Origin: Acidobacteriota bacterium
GTDB lineage: Bacteria > Acidobacteriota > Blastocatellia > Pyrinomonadales > Pyrinomonadaceae
DNA: 9,585 nt
NCBI GenBank assembly: GCA_013813755.1
Contig: JACCRD010000209.1
Coordinates: 1 to 9,585 of the forward strand
Direction of reading: 5' to 3'
The translations under genes and the position numbers were made by a program. Below the pieces are notes generated by a model that saw only the letters and a list, made by a program, of their open reading frames with translations, was not told the origin of the DNA and made no database searches. Positions 7,344-9,585 of this stretch are shown in pieces; position 1 is the first letter of the stretch; each line of letters opens with the position of its first letter.

Positions 7344-8948
7344 ATGAAAAAATTACAAACGGACATTTTGATTGTCGGTGGAGGGGTCGGCGGCTGCGCG
7401 GCAGCTCTGGCGGCAGCGAAAAGCGGACTGGGAGTAATTTTAACCGAAGAATCCGATTGGATCGGCGGGCAATTGACAAGCCAGGCGACGCCGCCCGACG
7501 AACACGGGTGGATCGAAGAATTCGGCTGCACGCGCAGTTACAGGCGGATGCGAAACGCGGTGCGGGAATATTACAAAACGTTTTATCCGCTGACCGAAAA
7601 AGCAAAAGCGAATTCTTTTCTGAATCCGGGCAACGGCTGGGTTTCGCCATTATGCGCCGAGCCGAAAGTTTTTTTAAAGGTTTTGGAACGATTTTTGGCG
7701 GAGTATGTCGAGTGCGGAAATTTGCAAATTTTGACCGAGCATTTTCCCATAGCCGCCGATAAGGAAAAAACGGAAGTTCGCGTCGTGACACTCAGAAATT
7801 TGCAAACGGGTGAAGATGTGACAATTTCAGCGGGGTATTTTATTGACGCGACCGAACTCGGCGAACTTTTGCCGCTGACCGAAACGGAGTTTGTCACCGG
7901 CGCTGAATCAAAAACGGAAACCGGCGAGCCGAGCGCGAAGGAAATCGCCGAGCCGAATAACACGCAGGCTTTTTCGATGTGTTTTGCGATGAACTTTCAC
8001 GAAAACGAAAATTACACGATTGAAAAGCCGAAAAACTACGAATTCTGGCGCGATTTTGTCCCCGATCTAAAACCAGTGTGGAGCGGAAAATTTCTTAGTT
8101 TGTCCGGCATCAGTCCGCGTACGATGCAGCCGATTTTGTATGATTTCGCTCCGCACCGCGAACCGAACAAAGCGTTTGCGGGGTTGTGGACTTATCGACG
8201 CATTTTGCACCGCGAAAATTTCGTTGAAGACACTTTTGACAGCGATACCACGCTTGTCAATTATCCGCAGATCGATTATTTTCTTGAGGATTTATCAAAC
8301 GCGGCTAATTATGATGAAAAGCAGCGTCTGATAAACAATGCGAAGCAGTTGAGTTTATCATTTTTGTATTGGCTGCAAACCGAGGCGGGATTTGAGGGCT
8401 TAAAATTGCAAAAAGATATTGTCGGAACTGACGACGGACTGGCAAAAATGCCTTATGTGCGTGAATCAAGGCGAATTAAAGCGGAGTTTACCGTTTGCGA
8501 GCAGCACGTTTCGGCAGCGTGTCGCCCTAATAAAATTTTTGCCGAAACTTTTTCAGATACGGTTGGCATCGGATTTTATCGCATAGATCTGCATCCGACG
8601 GTCGGCGGCGATAATTATGTTGATGTCGAGGCTTTGCCGTTTCAAATCCCGCTCGGCGCGTTGATTCCGCAAAAGACTGAAAATCTGCTCGCGGCGTGTA
8701 AGAATATTGGAACGACGCACATCACCAACGGCTGTTACAGGCTTCATCCAATTGAATGGAATATCGGCGAAGCGGCAGGGAATTTGGCGGCGTTTTGTTT
8801 GCATAGAAAACTAAAACCGTCGGAAGTGAGAAATGACGCAAAACATTTAAAAGAGTTTCAGGACTTTCTGGTAAAAAGCGGCGTGGAACTCGAATGGCGA
8901 AAAAACATGAAACTAGAAGAAGGCGATCCGCACAGACACGCGATTTAA
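7344..8948 (+). CDS. FAD-dependent oxidoreductase
   Basis: A 534-residue protein of the FAD-dependent oxidoreductase group (FAD_oxidored type). The N-terminal Rossmann motif is complete: ILIVGGGVGG with Gly12, Gly14 and Gly17, followed by an acidic residue at the end of strand 2 (Glu35 in VILTEESDWIGGQLT), which would bind the FAD ribose. The C-terminal part has GEAAGNLAAFCLHRKL, the usual second FAD-contacting segment, preceded by LLAACKNIGTTHITNGCYRLHP. No signal peptide or membrane segment is visible, so it acts in the cytoplasm. The substrate cannot be deduced. ATG 7344 is preferred over an in-frame TTG at 7314, which lies within the upstream gene and adds residues before the flavin fold. 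There is no clear Shine-Dalgarno site; the 7-nt gap suggests translational coupling to the ATPase. Confidence 0.88.
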   Translation: MKKLQTDILIVGGGVGGCAAALAAAKSGLGVILTEESDWIGGQLTSQATPPDEHGWIEEFGCTRSYRRMRNAVREYYKTFYPLTEKAKANSFLNPGNGWVSPLCAEPKVFLKVLERFLAEYVECGNLQILTEHFPIAADKEKTEVRVVTLRNLQTGEDVTISAGYFIDATELGELLPLTETEFVTGAESKTETGEPSAKEIAEPNNTQAFSMCFAMNFHENENYTIEKPKNYEFWRDFVPDLKPVWSGKFLSLSGISPRTMQPILYDFAPHREPNKAFAGLWTYRRILHRENFVEDTFDSDTTLVNYPQIDYFLEDLSNAANYDEKQRLINNAKQLSLSFLYWLQTEAGFEGLKLQKDIVGTDDGLAKMPYVRESRRIKAEFTVCEQHVSAACRPNKIFAETFSDTVGIGFYRIDLHPTVGGDNYVDVEALPFQIPLGALIPQKTENLLAACKNIGTTHITNGCYRLHPIEWNIGEAAGNLAAFCLHRKLKPSEVRNDAKHLKEFQDFLVKSGVELEWRKNMKLEEGDPHRHAI

Positions 8949-8954
8949 TTTTAG

Positions 8955-8974
8955 ATTTTGGATTTTGGATTTTT
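8955..8974 (+). repeat. ATTTTGG heptads (AAATCCA family, inverted) at a gene start
   Basis: Two exact ATTTTGG units followed by ATTTTT. This is the same heptad as at 5157 and 9406 but in the opposite orientation. It fills the gap after the FAD gene's stop and supplies the only upstream start codon (TTG 8958) of the next reading frame. Confidence 0.8.
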
Positions 8975-9272
8975 ACAACATTTATGCGATGAAATTATCC
9001 GTGACTACGGGACGCGCGATGTTTTTTTGATAGCCGAAAAAGTTGGGGTTTCAATAATTTATGAAAGTTGGCATCCGGTAACGTTTGGCGAATTTGAGAA
9101 AAACACAAAAACGATTCGGATTAATAGAAATGCGCTGGCAAGCGCGGCAAACGCTGAAGATTTAGAGCGAAAAATTGTCGCCCACGAACTCGGACATTTT
9201 TTTGCGATTGATTTGAAACTGGGAAGAAAAGAAGAAGAAAAATTTGCGCGGGCTTTTGCTGAAATTTTTTGA
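8958..9272 (+). CDS. Small ImmA/IrrE-like zinc metallopeptidase domain protein
   Basis: A 104-residue frame with the zinc-peptidase motif HELGH at residues 76-80 (KIVAHELGHFFAIDL), followed by EEEKFARAFAEIF, which resembles the E..A..FA segment behind the motif in the ImmA/IrrE (M78) family. Such proteins normally cleave a repressor or regulator partner. No helix-turn-helix gene is nearby. The protein ends right at the FA segment, so it is shorter than usual family members. The start is uncertain. In-frame TAG at 8952-8954 leaves TTG 8958, which lies inside a heptad repeat, or TTG 9027, which would remove 23 residues. The start is 9 nt after the FAD gene's stop. It may be a minimal protein or a relic whose 5' end was replaced by repeat DNA. 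Confidence 0.65.
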   Translation: MDFGFLQHLCDEIIRDYGTRDVFLIAEKVGVSIIYESWHPVTFGEFEKNTKTIRINRNALASAANAEDLERKIVAHELGHFFAIDLKLGRKEEEKFARAFAEIF

Positions 9273-9293
9273 GATTAAAATAGTGAATTTCCC

Positions 9294-9316
9294 GCAAAGA
9301 CTCAAAGAAAGCAAAG
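9294..9316 (+). repeat. Degenerate CGCAAAG-type repeat
   Basis: CAAAG recurs at 9295, 9303 and 9312 (8- and 9-nt spacing), twice as GCAAAG. It resembles the CGCAAAGACGCAAAG spacer repeats common in several bacterial genomes. It lies in the 127-nt gap (9273-9399), which is otherwise A/T-rich with no gene or convincing promoter. Confidence 0.5.
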
Positions 9317-9399
9317 AAAAACTTCAAGAAAAGATAATTGAGTCGAGCTAAATATTTTAACAATTTATAAGAGCGAAGAATTATTAAAAAATTGAAATA

Positions 9400-9585
9400 G
9401 TGTATAAATCCAAAATCCAAAATCCTGAATTCAAAATATTTCTTGGTGTCGATGGTGGGCAGAGTCATACTGATGCTTTAATCGCTGACGAATCGGGAAC
9501 TATTTTGGGGCGCGGTTTGGGCGGCGCGTCGAATCACGCCGAACATCCGGGCGGGCGCTAGCGTTTGCAAAAGGCGGTTTTGAAA
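9400..9585 (+). pseudogene. N-acetylglucosamine kinase (BadF/BadG family), 5' part, broken by in-frame TAG
   Basis: The frame from GTG 9400 encodes FLGVDGGQSHTDALIADESG followed by GRGLGGASNHAEHPGGR, the phosphate-1 loop and following strand of the BadF/BadG/BcrA/BcrD-type ATPases that include N-acetylglucosamine kinase. After 53 codons it meets TAG (9559-9561) and then continues in the same frame (RLQKAVLK) to the window edge, as family members do after this point. Relatives tend to have Glu at the stop's place (from memory), so a GAG-to-TAG change, a true nonsense mutation or a base-call error, explains it. An upstream in-frame TAA (9385-9387) limits the start to GTG 9400 or a non-canonical codon, and there is no clear Shine-Dalgarno site. 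Codons 3-9 consist of heptad repeats. The intact enzyme would phosphorylate GlcNAc released by the upstream hexosaminidases. Confidence 0.7.
9406..9425 (+). repeat. AAATCCA heptads in the 5' end of the kinase gene
   Basis: Two full AAATCCA units plus AAATCC, starting 3 nt after the GTG at 9400, in the same orientation as the array at 5157. They are translated as part of the N-terminus (K-S-K-I-Q-N-P). Confidence 0.85.

Noticed and set aside
9260..9352. Frameshift at the T6 run (9265-9270) extending the ImmA-like protein to a TAA near 9352
   Set aside because: A one-base deletion would add about 27 residues, but these are read from the CGCAAAG-type repeat and spacer DNA and do not resemble the family.
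9338..9371. Promoter before the kinase (TTGAGT 9338-9343 and TATAAG 9366-9371)
   Set aside because: The spacing is 22 nt, too long for a standard sigma-70 promoter, and chance matches are expected in A/T-rich DNA.

Overview
The window looks like a piece of a Gram-negative chromosome with moderate GC content. The best guess is Acidobacteriota, class Blastocatellia or a relative. That placement rests on gene content, frequent GCG/CGC codons beside A/T-rich spacers, and degenerate intergenic repeats built on CCAAAAT, GCAAAAT and CGCAAAG units. It is an impression from the sequence, not a computed assignment. Every gene I can support lies on the + strand.

Layout: (1) the C-terminal end of a membrane protein (1-146). 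(2) A secreted protein of unknown function with a single cysteine pair (191-1342). (3) Two adjacent, clearly paralogous, secreted two-domain GH3 beta-N-acetylhexosaminidases of the NagZ type (1363-3213 and 3263-4984). (4) A ~158-bp palindromic, MITE-like repeat that fills the only sizeable spacer before (5) a hydantoinase/oxoprolinase-family ATPase with a divergent C-terminal part and no HyuB partner (5153-7336). (6) A cytoplasmic FAD-dependent oxidoreductase 7 nt downstream (7344-8948). (7) A very small ImmA/IrrE-like HExxH protein (8958-9272). (8) The start of a BadF/BadG-type N-acetylglucosamine kinase, interrupted by an in-frame TAG after 53 codons (9400-9585, runs off the window).

The secreted NagZ pair and the amino-sugar kinase suggest peptidoglycan (muropeptide) or chitin-type GlcNAc salvage. 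Exo-hexosaminidases outside the cytoplasmic membrane would release GlcNAc, which a permease and kinase would take into metabolism. The oxoprolinase-like ATPase and the FAD enzyme sit between these salvage genes. Their role there is inferred from position only; their substrates cannot be read from sequence.

The most unusual structural feature is the placement of 7-bp tandem repeats (AAATCCA or its complement) exactly over the translation starts of three genes (5153, 8958, 9400). No canonical start codon lies between the repeat and the conserved domain in the ATPase or the kinase, so the repeat must be translated. Since 7 is not a multiple of 3, loss or gain of one unit would shift the frame. 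This could be accidental repeat invasion or slippage-based on/off switching; the window alone cannot decide.
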